Below, in pieces: positions 47,601-60,047 of a DNA stretch of 64,000 nt. Numbering within the stretch: the stretch's first letter is position 1; every line of letters starts with the position of its first letter. Source of the DNA: Solea solea (Eukaryota; Chordata; Actinopteri; Pleuronectiformes; Soleidae); assembly GCF_958295425.1 (NCBI RefSeq), contig NC_081139.1, forward strand, positions 23,108,888 through 23,172,887. Reading direction: 5' to 3'. A program made the translations under genes and the position numbers. The notes under the pieces are model-generated. The model was not told the origin of the DNA and did not search any database. It saw only the letters and a list, made by a program, of their open reading frames with translations.

Positions 47601-47691
47601 TATGAATGTAAAGATATTTTGTTTCTATTTACAAATGACAAGTGTTTCAATCACAAGTAACAGACTCAAGCTTTGCATGTGTGTATGCGTA

Positions 47692-47770
47692 CAGGATACC
47701 GGAGTGTACCTGTGTATGTGTGCACACACAAAGCTTGACTATACATACACAGGTACACTCCGGTATCCTG
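47692..47770. repeat. Perfect 28-bp hairpin with 23-nt loop
   Basis: Arms 47692-47719 and 47743-47770 are exact reverse complements; each begins or ends at CAGGATACCGGAGTGTACCT or its complement. A transcript from either strand would fold into a mismatch-free stem. It lies inside tfeb intron 1. It is not recognised as a known microRNA or element. Confidence 0.85.
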
Positions 47771-48299
47771 GTGCACCCTTTAATCACGCTTACATGGACA
47801 GATGTATTATCAAATTTAGAGACTGTTTTTGCCTTGTTGATATCAAAAAGGTTTCAAATGTGACACTGAACTGTGCACTTCTCCAGCCTTTCCATCACTG
47901 CACAAAAACATTCACACCCTTTCGGCTTTAAGCTATGTTTGCCTACACTAATGACCAAAAAAAACCCACTGCTCTCTGTTCTCCTTTCCAGGAACTCACT
48001 GTTCAGCTTGAGCCATGGTGTGCATGTGTGTGTGTGTGTGTGTATATTGTAGGTGGGGTGAGACAGAGCCATGAGCACAGAAAAGGGTACGTTTGCATGT
48101 GTATTACAGCTCTATAGTGTCTGTTGGCTTTTGAGACTCCTTCAGAACATGTAAACAGATCTACACAGTGTCAATATTCCTAAACCACTGCATCTACACA
48201 CACTCAACAAGTAAGGTTGGGGGGATTATGTGTCAGAGCTGGCTTCACAGGCATAGCGTCCCTACCCCTTCCTCTTTGGTGTCACTCTCTCACTCTCTA

Positions 48300-48305
<6 letters not shown>

Positions 48306-48352
<47 letters not shown>
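48306..48352. repeat. (CA)n microsatellite
   Basis: About 23 uninterrupted CA units. Confidence 0.95.
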
Positions 48353-48353
<1 letters not shown>

Positions 48354-49094
48354 CTGTATCCTTTAGTGAACTGCACTCTTTGGCACGAATATGCAGACAG
48401 AGACAGAGCGACAGACAGTCAGCTCATGTTCATACACTCAGGACTGGTATTCTATTGGGTCAGTTCCTGTTTTAGATATAAAAAACCCTTTCTGTTACCA
48501 CCTCATATCTGGGCTTTGCATCATATTAGCATCAGATTGTAGCAGCTTTAGTTGCAGTATACATCAGCGTGAAGGTCACATGAGGTCATTTCAGGATTCT
48601 ACATTCTATTTTTCAAGGCAGATAAAAATGAAAACATTCACACACAAATACAATTACCTGTTTTGGGAAGAAAAAAGGTTCACAAAGACGATTGCACTCT
48701 GCTTACGCTGCTGACTACATGTCTGGACGCTGGGCAAAGTGGGTGGCAATCTGCACATGGACAGGTCATGAAGCACAGATGGACGGATGGAGAAAGAAAA
48801 GAAAGAGAAAGACAGACAAAAACAAAGGAAAAAGGGATGACTGATTAAAAAATTGATAGATGAGCAGATGTAATGTGAAATGTGTTTGCATTGTTGTGGC
48901 TTTGGAAAAGCAACAGAGGAGCAGTGGAGTGTTCATGGCGGGGGGCAGCAGGTGAATTTCCAAAGCAGAAGCAAGGGAGGCAACAGACCGTGGTAAGAGG
49001 TACTGAGAGAGGATATTCACAACTGTGTGAAGGTTAATCTCTTCAACTCAATCATACAATGCATCTTACAGTTGTTTGTTCTTTCACATTTAAC

Positions 49095-49361
49095 TAGGGC
49101 TGCAACAATTATTAGATTAATCAATTGATAACTAGATATTAATCTGCAACTATTTTGATCATCAATTAATCAGTGCGAGTGTTTTTTCAAACATTAAACA
49201 AGCTTTCTGACTCGAGTTTCTTTGCTCCATAAAACATCACCATTTCCAGGTTTGGTAAACACCGATCAACATTTTTCCACATTTCCTGACATTTTACAAA
49301 CAAGCAAGTGCCAGAATTGACAGATTAATGGTTAATGAAAATTATTGTTTGTCGCGACCTA
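49095..49361. mobile_element. Second copy of the same hAT-like MITE
   Basis: Begins TAGGGCTGCAACAA and ends TGTCGCGACCTA; flanked by CATTTAAC and CATTTAAT (7 of 8). Shares the block TCTTTGCTCCATAAAACATC and AAACACCGATCAACATTTTT with its relatives, in opposite orientation to the copy at 46761. Confidence 0.65.
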
Positions 49362-50723
49362 CATTTAATTGTTGCAGCCGAATGTTGTTGTTTTTTTGAC
49401 ACGTTTTGACTAAATGCAGTGAAAAAAGAAAAGGTGACAAGCTTAAAAAAATGTAATGAAGTAAATTCAAACTAAAGGAAGCTGTTTTTTGTCAACCCTT
49501 TTCTTGTGTCCTTGCTAACTGCTAACATAATCAGTATCATGTAAACTTTGCCATAGTTTGCCATTATCATCATTTCTCCTCAGTAACAAAGATTCCTGAA
49601 GGTCATGTGAATGAATCACCAAACCTCATTGACACTGAATCACAATGACTGTCACCTTCCAAATACAGTCTAAATATAGCTGAAATGGAGAGGCCCTTGG
49701 TTGGTCAGAATGAATCTGTCCACTCAGCCCTGCTTTCCCCTGGGTCACTGCTTTACAGATCACAGGGAGCGTAGTGACTCTATAAGAGTAAATAACAAGA
49801 CTTTATTGACACATGCATCCACACATTCAGCCATTTCTAAACAAAGTGACTTTAACACAATGAGATATTGGAAAGACAATAAACCAGCATCATCAATAAT
49901 GACGGCAATGCACTTCCCCTTTCCTTTAATACATTTTCACAACTTCTACTTATGTGAAGAAACTTCCTCTGCAGGCAGCAGGGAAAGAACAAAATCTGTT
50001 TATCACACCACAGTCTCCAGGGCTGAAGCACGTCCTAGGGCATATAAACCATTGCTTGTTTTGTTATTGGCAGGCATTATACGATTCTTGAAAAATGTAA
50101 ATGCTGAAAATCATTTTACAGTTGCTATCGGTTGAGCGATAGAAACTTTTTTTGCATACAAACAAACTGTTGTTGCTATTTCTTGTTGCAATTGTCACTG
50201 TCTCCACACCAGACTGCCACACAATCAGTGCCATCTCCGTTCCTCCACATAACCAATTGTACATCGATACACGATGCTGATATGAGCAGATCTGAGCAGA
50301 GCTTGTTCTTCTACATGATCCTAAAACACTCATATTTTCAGTTTGATTTCAGGTTCTGTAGCAATTCAACATGCGCAAAAAGCTCAGACTGACAAGTGTC
50401 CAACAGCCTGGGAGTGAGAAACACTGATACATGTAATACAGTATGTATGAACTTTTTCTTACCAGCAACTCTCCAACTATCCCAAAGACAACATAGTGTT
50501 TCCAAGAGATATCTGCTCCTCCACGTGTTGATACATACACTCCCTGACAGAGACAGAAATCTGTTTGCTGGCTTGACTAGACCAGCTACTGCATACATAT
50601 GCCGGTTCAGTGGCTGTGCAGCCACTCCTCTCTCAACCAGGAAAGTTACAGTAGGCCAAGTGTCAGTCACTATTAGTCACCTTCCGCTCGCTCTAAAACT
50701 ACCAGCTCAGCTTCCTATTCCTC

Positions 50724-50753
50724 CTATTCCTCCTCCTCCTCCTCCTCCTCCTG
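50724..50753. repeat. (TCC)n tract
   Basis: Pyrimidine run of CCT units; purine-rich on the minus (transcribed-sense) strand. Confidence 0.85.
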
Positions 50754-51712
50754 TTCTTCCTCTTCCCCTAAATTAGCCTGAATGTCGTAGTCTGGAGCAA
50801 CAACAAGGAGAGCCCTGTGTCTCTTTCTCTCTTATGTGGATCCCTAACTTCAGTCCAGCCTGAAGCAGTGCACAACGTTTGCACACAGTACTTCTACGGA
50901 AATGTGTGCAACAAACACACTTGGTCCCTGGAGGCAATTCCTTATTGGTCTTCAAGGACATTGTGTACGTTTTTCTGAATTTACGGCAGGCAGTGAATCA
51001 GTATATTAGATACTTTAACGACACTCCCACACTAACACCCACACAGATCTGGGCAGATGACAGACTCACCATATCTGAAAGGAAATGACACCACATCCAT
51101 TATCACAATGAATCTGTGCCTATTCAGTGTTAATTAATACACATTATTGGATTCAAAATGCATTACCGGATATCGGCAAACATGACATATGACAGTGATT
51201 TTACCTTCTCTGTTCAAACATAGAATAACACTGCATTTCAGTATCACACATCACATTGCCACAGATTTGTTTTCAAGAAACAACAGAGGTCAGAATTTGA
51301 CCTACTTGCTGACAGAACCTTATAAGGTGCCTCCTTGTGGTGGATCTATGAGCATGTAAATGATGTACATTAACAGGTGGAAGTTTGCTTTTGAACATGA
51401 AGTATCAGAGGAAGACACTTACGCTATCAGCAAAGACATGACTTATGTCCTGTGATTTCTTTCAATCACCTTGCACCATTGTATCACTTGAGTAATTCCT
51501 CTGTGCTAGACCTTATGTTTGTTATGTGTCTCAATTTTCAATTTTATCTATTTGCGATGATTATTTTGGCTGAAGCTGTGATTGTGATATGATTTACGAT
51601 ATCAGAGGGAAGATGTTTCTACTAAGTCTGTAGAATATGATGAACATGACAATATTTAAAAAACTGCAGTAAGCCGTATTGTGATTTTGATAAAATTTTC
51701 GATTCAGCCCTA

Positions 51713-52183
51713 GTTTGGAATGGTACAGCCCTGGGTCAGGCTTGCGTTTCGACTGAGAACAATACTTTTACTTGGTAGGCAGGGTGTGGGCTGTGCCTGA
51801 TTGCCACGTAGCGTGACATCGTGCCAGTACGACGACAACAAACGACAACATCGAACACAACAGATAACACAAAGGACAACAATGGCGGACATCCAGCAGC
51901 TCTTTTTTCCCTGCTTGGTTTGTGGCTGTTTGTCTCATCAAGACATCAAGCTTTGTTTGAGAATAGACTGCCTCGACTTCCATGGGATATTTACACCAAT
52001 CGCAAGGGAATGACATTTTTCTGTCACCCAATCAGCTGAATGTACTATACCATTTTATTCTGCTACCCTAGGGGAAGGGTGCCAAAGAATGGAATGGTCG
52101 GAGCTGGTTATTTTGATACTATTCCTAATGGAAACCCAAAAAATTACATTCCATATTGTACCAAACCGCTCCACTCAGAGGAA
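51713..52183. repeat. Possible transposon remnant in tfeb intron 1
   Basis: TTTGGAATGGTACAGCCC at the left and an inverted TTGTACCAAACCGCTCC at the right; CGACAACAAACGACAACAT lies inside. Termini are weakly inverted, so this is tentative. Confidence 0.35.
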
Positions 52184-52533
52184 ACACGGCTTTACTGTGC
52201 ACTTAAGTCATTAAACAAGAACAATAGAGAGGGCATCTGTTAATCAATCAACAAATCAATCTGCATTGCACACAAATATGGTCCGTCCACACAAATATAC
52301 TGTGGACACCACACACAGATGTCCATCCTGTGTAATCTCTGATTAATCATTTGTGTCCAATATAATCTCCAACAAACCCTTCTATCCTGTATCAATGAAA
52401 GCAGGAACAGAGACATTTATATCCATGTGCCAATCGGCTATTTGCACCTATCACCACAGAGGCCAGAGATGACCAGCAGGGATCAGCAGTAACAGACTGA
52501 CAAGCATCCCTTGTTTGTACACAAAGCACTCAC

Positions 52534-52665
52534 CAGTGGGACAGCTCCAGTTCTCATAGTGCCTGCAGTGTATTTACTGGGTTATTTTGGTCCAGGGGCA
52601 GGACCCCTCCAGGCCTTCCGCCCATTGGTCGAGAAAGACGCGTTCCTCTCTCATCTGGCCAATCG
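52534..52665 (-). promoter_or_regulatory. Candidate internal tfeb promoter and alternative first exon
   Basis: On the minus strand a CCAAT box (52628-52624) and an inverted one (52663-52659) sit about 70-105 bp upstream of an ATG at 52557. Eight codons (MRTGAVPL) run to a strong donor CTG/GTGAGTGC at 52534/52533. The exon ends in phase 0, and tfeb exon 2 is open in that same phase upstream of its ATG, so splicing would add a 33-residue N-terminal extension. MITF-A and TFE3 carry such extensions (family knowledge). No transcript evidence is available here. Confidence 0.35.
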
Positions 52666-52747
52666 TACGGCAAATGTGTAGGAGGGGAAGTCATTGACCA
52701 AGGCAGACTTGTACTCTTTTGACAATAGCCTATGGAGGAGGCTGGAC

Positions 52748-52830
52748 CTAAACACACACACGCAAGCAAGCATGCGCGTGCACACACACACGCACAGTCA
52801 CACAAATGCACACACACACACACACACAAG
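52748..52830. repeat. (CA)n-rich tract
   Basis: CA runs with GCA interruptions, just upstream of the candidate internal promoter. Confidence 0.9.
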
Positions 52831-53273
52831 AAGACACTCTCTTCTTGTCCGGCTGGCGAGTCTCCTGTCATTTGCTCCAACCATTGCCATGGTTGCAAGA
52901 CGGCTGCACATACAAATACTACATAAATAGACCCTCATTGTCACTCTATTGAAAGTGTCAAACAACTGTGTTGATATCTTGGAGTAAAGTTTGACCCACT
53001 ATGCTAACCTGTGGCTAGCTCTTAAACAGTGGTGTCAATATACTGAGTAAGTTATTGATATGATTGCCGAAATACAGTGATAGAGTGAAATGATGCCATT
53101 TCATAATTCAAAGAAACATTTTGCACATAAATGTATGGTTTTTATCTTTTCTTGTCTGCATGACATATCTTAAATTGTGATATTGCTAAGACAGAGTGAA
53201 ATCTTCAAGGTTCTGGAGAGTTTCTGAGTCAATATACAGTTATGATATGATTGCAGAAATACAGTGTACGTCA

Positions 53274-53896
53274 ATGGAATTATGTGTGTCAATATTTTCA
53301 AACAACACTTTTTAAGAAGCAAATAAAATACCAGTTTAATCATTCAAACATTTCCTATTTTATTGTTTGAAAATACACTTGTTCTTTATGCTCCCTGATT
53401 TGTTCTTTGCTGCGTGGTTTTTTGTTAGCGATTCTGACCATGGGCAGGCCTTAGGAAGCTGCCTGCTGATTGGCTATTGGAGTGACAGCTGAATGGACCG
53501 GAAGTAGTCAGAGGTTTGAAGTCGCTGTCCATCTGGAACTTAGAATTTTAAGTATCTAACGTTTGTCATATTATAAACATTAGATATATTACAATTATTT
53601 TGTAGGATGTCGAAGGGGAAAACTTGGGAAACGAGTTCCAGACGGACAGTGACTCCAAGCCTGCGATGACTTCCAGTCTATTGAGCCGTCTCTCCAAAAC
53701 TCGGTAGCCAATGAGCAGGCAGCTTCCTTAAGGCCCGGCCATGGTCAGAATCGCAGACAAAAAACCTGCGCCGTGGGAACAAGAACAAGTGTATTTTCCA
53801 ACAATAAAATACAATACTTTTCAATGATTAAATCCATATTTGATTTGCTTCTTAAAAAGTGTTGTTTTGAAAACATTGACACAAATTTAATTCCAT
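53274..53896. repeat. Long imperfect inverted repeat (foldback element)
   Basis: The left arm, about 53274-53477, and the right arm, about 53703-53896, pair along nearly their whole length by eye (roughly 80-85 percent, with small indels). Matching landmarks include CACTTTTTAAGAAGCAAAT near the outer ends and GAAGCTGCCTGCT near the centre. The 225-bp spacer is unrelated single-copy-looking sequence. Most likely a foldback or long-TIR nonautonomous transposon. Confidence 0.7.
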
Positions 53897-55532
53897 ATAT
53901 GTCTGTTATTTCGTAATTTAACAAGAGATTTTACATAATCATACCCTATATAATGTTGCCACAACTGAGTATTATCACCATCAAGGAGAGAATAATGTGT
54001 TTTATTTTATCCACACAGCATCAAAACAATCTTTTAGGGTTTTCCAGAGGTTCAAATACCCTTTTGTTTTCAAAATACACTTAACTGAGACAAAAAATAT
54101 TTATATGGAGAATCACTTTCTTCTCGTGTAAGTAACACATCCATCATGTAACCTGATGCTTTCATGATAAATATCACCTGCTATCTCATGATATTAACCA
54201 AGTAAAAAAAAGTAAACTATAAATTACAATTTGTATTGTTCCTTCCTAAATGATAAATGATTCACAAATGGAAAAAAAAGTGTATAGAGATAGAGTTGTT
54301 CAGTAGTGAGCCAACCAGCCATGCAGCATTTCTTTGTTGCATGGGTGAGAGTCTCCACATGTGGGGAGACTGAATGAAAGGCATTTGGGAGATGACTTGG
54401 TAGATAAGAAACATGCACGCACACACGCATGCACATACACATACACACACACACAAATACACAAAGGTAATTTCCCTATAGCCGCCACACACTCAAACCT
54501 GAACCTCCACAAAAAATACTTTCCTTCCACTCTCATCTTTCCTCCCTCTGCTACACTTTATCCAACTTTCATCCTCAAAGTGTAGACAAATTGGAAACTA
54601 AATGACTACTGATTAAGGAGGATGTGGCTGACATTGACCTCTTTGACGGAGAGATGAACATGCGATAAGGAAAGGTTTTTGAAAGAGAGGACATGAAGAA
54701 TGGAAAACATTAGGGGAGTTGAAGAATGGGCTAAAACAGTGACACTAAATTAAATAAGCCGTTAAGTTGTGTGTGTGTACAAACAATTAATTTTAATTAA
54801 TTTCTCGTGCTCTAACCAATTATGGTGACAGTTTTTGATTCAATTATCCCGACAAAGGTTTGTCTGTCTGTTTTTGTGCAGACACAGAAAAACCTTTTAT
54901 GCAGTGACTTTGTTGCATCATTAAACGCATACAATTTAGATAAGATTAGGATTAGGCTTTGCTATGCAAAAGCTTAATCTTATTTCATATTTTATTCTCT
55001 ATTTTGGCTCAATGTTTTTTTTGTTGTTAGTTATATTTTATTTGTTGTTGTTTTTTTGCACCTTCTGCAATTTTGTTGTACCTGAAGCATTTGCTGTTCA
55101 TGTACAGTGACAATAAATACTTTCTATTACATTTTTTTTCTCTAAAACTATTTCTGCCAGTCTGACCCTAACATTAAATCAAAGAGGGAGAAATTATCTA
55201 TAAAAATGTCAACAAACAAACTATTGTCAGCATTTCAAAAAAAGTTTAAAAAGAGAAGTTTGCTAATTCCTTCTGTTGTGCAGTGATATCACATGGCAAT
55301 GTGACACATTTATCATCGTTGTGATATACAGCCTTTTGACTTCTGACACTATAAGTATTAGGAAAAAGCTTAGAAAAAGAAAGAGGGATTGTGTTTTGAT
55401 TATTTGGGCTGATAACCTGACAATATAAATTCCTATAAATTTCCTACATTTCAATCATCCAAAAATCCTCATAGGGAAGCTTTGACTGGAAATGAGGATG
55501 ATGGACGAGTCTTGTAGTTCATTGTAGCCTAA

Positions 55533-56750
55533 TGCCGGGATCAGACTACTATGATATTTTTGACTTTCACAATGGTCACCGTGTCAGATTATTAATCACA
55601 GTGGCACGGATTCTTGTTTGGCGGACAAGTAAGTATGACCTCTACCAATCATCAATCACGACACTGAGTCATTGGAAGGCGGGGCAAGGAGTTGTCAATC
55701 ATGGTTACCAAAGCACTGGGTTGCTGAAGTGCCTCCGCTATTACTCACCACTTTTTTTGCCGTGGTGGTCCCTTGAGGAGACGTTAAAGTGGGGGTGTGC
55801 GAAATTGATGAAAATCAATATCCCAATATTTTTTGGGATTTTACAAATTTGTAAAATTTGACAAATTGACAAAAACTGGTCTTATTTATTAACTTCAACT
55901 TAACTATCATGAGAGCATTTTAAACTGACACTTTGCCCTAATATAAACAATACTCATCATATTTGAACTACAAGACTTTAACATGAGAATGTGGATACAC
56001 ATTTAACTGCTGCCAAGTTTGCGTTTTCTTGTCAGTACCATAGCTGGCCGGTTGTGGTCGACCACTGACTGACGAAGCTTTTCATATTCTCGATATTCTG
56101 TGTGGTAGTTAATTCACAGATGGTGAAACAAATTTGTTGTCGAGCTGTCTTTGACGGCAACCGCTTTCCGACATAGTTTGCAGATTGACATCTTTTGAGT
56201 GACATCAGTGTTTTAAAAGCCAAACTACCTCCATGCGAGTGAGGTTGATCCATGTTTAGCTATTAAATCTAGCAATGTCGATTCCGAGGCTGGTGGAGTT
56301 TGTGTTTTGTCTTCTGCCGCTGTTTGTTCACTCATGTTTAACTTCAGCCATACATGCAACAATGTTAGCATTTCGACATACTCGATATTGTGATTTCACA
56401 CATCGTTAAAACAACAATTATCGTAGATGATATATATCGCACACCCCTACGTCAAAGATGCAGGGGTAATTTTGCCAAAGCTCAAAGAAACATTCTTTGG
56501 TGTTACTATACAGCATTCCTCTTCGCCATGTTTAAGTCAGAGCACTGCGTTACCCTCTTGGTCAGGAGCACGTGGTAGATGTCAGAAAAATAGAAAGAAT
56601 TATAAAATGCTACACTTCCAATCTTCAATTATGCAACACTACACGTCCATTTATTGCTCCTAATGGTCATAATCGGGTCGGACACTGGAAATGTGCCGGT
56701 CACGAACAAATCACTTGAAAATCTGCCTAAATTCATGTCTGATCCCAGCA
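55533..56750. mobile_element. PIF/Harbinger-like MITE, interrupted by another element
   Basis: Terminal inverted repeats TGCCGGGATCAGAC and TGCTGGGATCAGAC (13 of 14) are flanked on both sides by TAA, the 3-bp TWA target duplication typical of PIF/Harbinger. Without the inserted element (55790-56449 plus its duplication) it would be about 550 bp. No transposase is visible. Family assignment is inference from the termini. Confidence 0.6.
55790..56449. mobile_element. hAT-like nonautonomous element nested in the Harbinger-like MITE
   Basis: Termini TGGGGGTGTGCGA and TAGGGGTGTGCGA (12 of 13), flanked by CGTTAAAG and CGTCAAAG, an 8-bp target duplication with one substitution. This pattern fits hAT. 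It is 660 bp with no intact ORF, and is younger than the element it interrupts. Confidence 0.65.
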
Positions 56751-57011
56751 TAAATCAAGTGAAGCATATCGTCACAATCATAACACGGAGGTTGCTGTTT
56801 GGGTACAGTTGGTATCGATATTTCTAAAAAAGAATCCCCAAGAGGACTCATCAACATATTTTAGAGAGGAATGAATGAGCTTAAGCTGCAGTGAGAAACA
56901 ACGACAAAGGAAAGGCAAACCCCTGCAGTTCATACTAACAAGCAAAAGTGTCCAAACACACACAACACGGCAGCTGCAGAGTGTGTGTGGCTGAGATTAT
57001 AAATTCTGTTT

Positions 57012-57235
57012 CAAACCTATCTTTGTGAGGACATTTTGTCTGGTCCTCACAACTTCAAAGGGGCTTTTTGAGGATTAAGACTTTAAGGGTTTATGGTTAG
57101 GGCTATGGGTTAATGGTTAAGGTTAGGTATTTTGTGGTGATGGTTACAGTTAGGGTAAAGGGCTAAGGAATGCATTATGTCTACAAGTGTCCTCGCTGAA
57201 AATGCAGTACAAGAACGTGCATGTGTGTTTCACAG
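57012..57235. repeat. Telomere-like dispersed repeat, inverted copy in tfeb intron 1
   Basis: CCTATCTTTGTGAGGACATT, TCCTCACAACTTCAAAGGGG, GGTTAAGGTTAGGTATTTTG and TTACAGTTAGGGTAAAGGG are the reverse complement of the blocks in copies 1 and 5. Confidence 0.7.
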
Positions 57236-57902
57236 ATGCAGCTGAGAAACCATTCTTATAGCGAAGAGATAAAACTGCATTAGACCATCACAACTGTCTG
57301 TTATTTAAAAGAGGATATGAAACCATGTAAAGGAGGCAAGATGGGGAAGTGGAGTCACACATTCAGCACATGTCCCGTAGTGTCCCACCCACACTCACCT
57401 CTGATAGACCATGAATCATGTGGTCCCAAAGCACATGCCATGTTGTGATTACTGTGGATTTCGAGAAAATGTCCATCAGTTACTCAACGATATTTTGTTT
57501 TGGTTTTACAATTTTGGTTTTTCTGTGTTTCTGTCAGCTATTTTAAGGGAGCTACAGTGCAGGAACAGTTCCTCATACATTTCCTGGCAGAAAGAAAACT
57601 GTTGAGGTCAGGAGGGATCTGTCCATATGGCACACGGGTGAAGCTGTGTTTACACACACATCTGATGCTCTTTCACACTAGAGTACATCCACTGAGCCCT
57701 GTCCAGTGTGACTGTATAAGTGAGTGTGTACGGCTGTGTCTGTTTACCTAGAGAAATTAACCCTATTGCCAACACTCCCAAGCAGACATGAGTCCAATGA
57801 GGCTGAAAATATAAAACACACAATACTTTTCCATGAACACAGCCGCAGCACAGCAGACACACTACTTCCATAGATAGATATATAATATCGCAATATAATT
57901 TT

Positions 57903-58200
57903 CTTATTGAATTAATCGATACTAATCGATAACTAAATTAGTCATCAACTTTTTTGGTAATCGATTAATCAGTTTGAGTGCTTTTCCAATACTTGAATCT
58001 AATTTTTCAGCTTCTAAAATGTGAATATTTTCTGGTTTCTTTGCTCCACATAACAAAGAAATCATTAAAACCAAATAATTCTGGTTTGTAGACAACAAGA
58101 CATTCGATAACATTATTTTCAAAAATTTCTGACATTTACGGACCAAATAAAGTACTTGATTCATCGTGAAAATAATCGTCAGTTGTAGACCTGCAACAGC
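57903..58200. mobile_element. Copy of the hAT-like MITE family
   Basis: Contains TAATCGATTAATCAGTTTGA, AAATGTGAATATTTTCTGGT, TTCTTTGCTCCACATAACAA and a terminal TGTAGACCTGCAACAGCCC. Borders are by similarity only; no clear target duplication. Confidence 0.55.
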
Positions 58201-59402
58201 CCTGTTGCATTGTGCAAACACAATTTGACTCAGATTTGCAAAATGAGTCAGTGTTGGAAAAAGTGTTTGATGTTTGTGGTTAAAAGTTAAAAATAACAAA
58301 ATTAACTGGTCCTTATGAAGCAAACCTCAACCTTGAACTATGAGACATTTTATTGCGATAATTATCGACAGAGACTGTTATACTGTGATGACGTTTTTGG
58401 CCGTGTGTCACATATTTAAATGACGGCTGAAAACATTTTGCTATTTTTCTGCTAGATATTGCAAAGGTGATTTGATTTGTGATATAATTTAGTATAAAGG
58501 CAAGGTTCAGTTCAATATTCACTGTTATAAATCTCAAATGACATGGAGCACTACCATACGACACATACTGTATCCTATAGCAAGGATGATAAATTAAAGA
58601 TATCGTTTTCAACATGTATGCATTAAATCTTTTAACTTGCATCAAAGATGGAACAATCAACAGTAGAAGAATTAAATTGATTTGTGATTTACTACACACG
58701 TACGCTTGTAAACACAGGCCGGGGAAGAGAAAGGCTTTGAAACAGTAGTCATTTTAATTAGACTCTTAATTATCACAGTGAGTGGAAGCGGTCACCTCTA
58801 CTGTGAAACTTGACTCTGCTTTACTTTGTTGGACATCTATGCAAGTTGCAGCTGTGCTATTGGGACGGCGAGTACAATCGTTCTGCCGGGCGTCTGTGCT
58901 GCTCCAAATACTAGCTGGGGACCTTTGACCTTACTGACAGTGACCTAACAGCTCAGTGTGTTCACTGACCCCTGACATTTTAAAGTGAGCGCACCCAGTA
59001 ACCCTGCATCAGTCCCATTCTTCTCAGACTGTGCTTCACCACTGTGCACAATCTGACAACGACAGAGGAAATGAGTACATCGCAGGTAAAAATTACGAGG
59101 TAATATTTTAAATAAAGCTGTTGTTGACATGTGGCAGCCTGGAATTCAGGAAGTATTTGCACCTTAACTACATACCAATGCTGTTGAAGAGCAGATGTTT
59201 AGTGCTGTGCAAAAACCTCAAGGCAACATCAGCTTTGTTGTATTTATGTCTGTCAAATTCAGTGATCATTGGCATTTAGATTGAAATTATGTGACTCCAA
59301 GTTGGTCTTATATATTAGCAAGAGTTTAACTCATGCAACATGAGCATGCAATGCTCAAGTATGTCTTGCAGACATTTGTCAACATGAAATAAGAGGACAC
59401 AT

Positions 59403-60047
<645 letters not shown>

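Noticed and set aside
47306..47605. 99-codon plus-strand ORF in the CpG-rich patch
   Set aside because: No known homologue; opposite strand to tfeb. Kept only as a candidate minus-strand leader exon.
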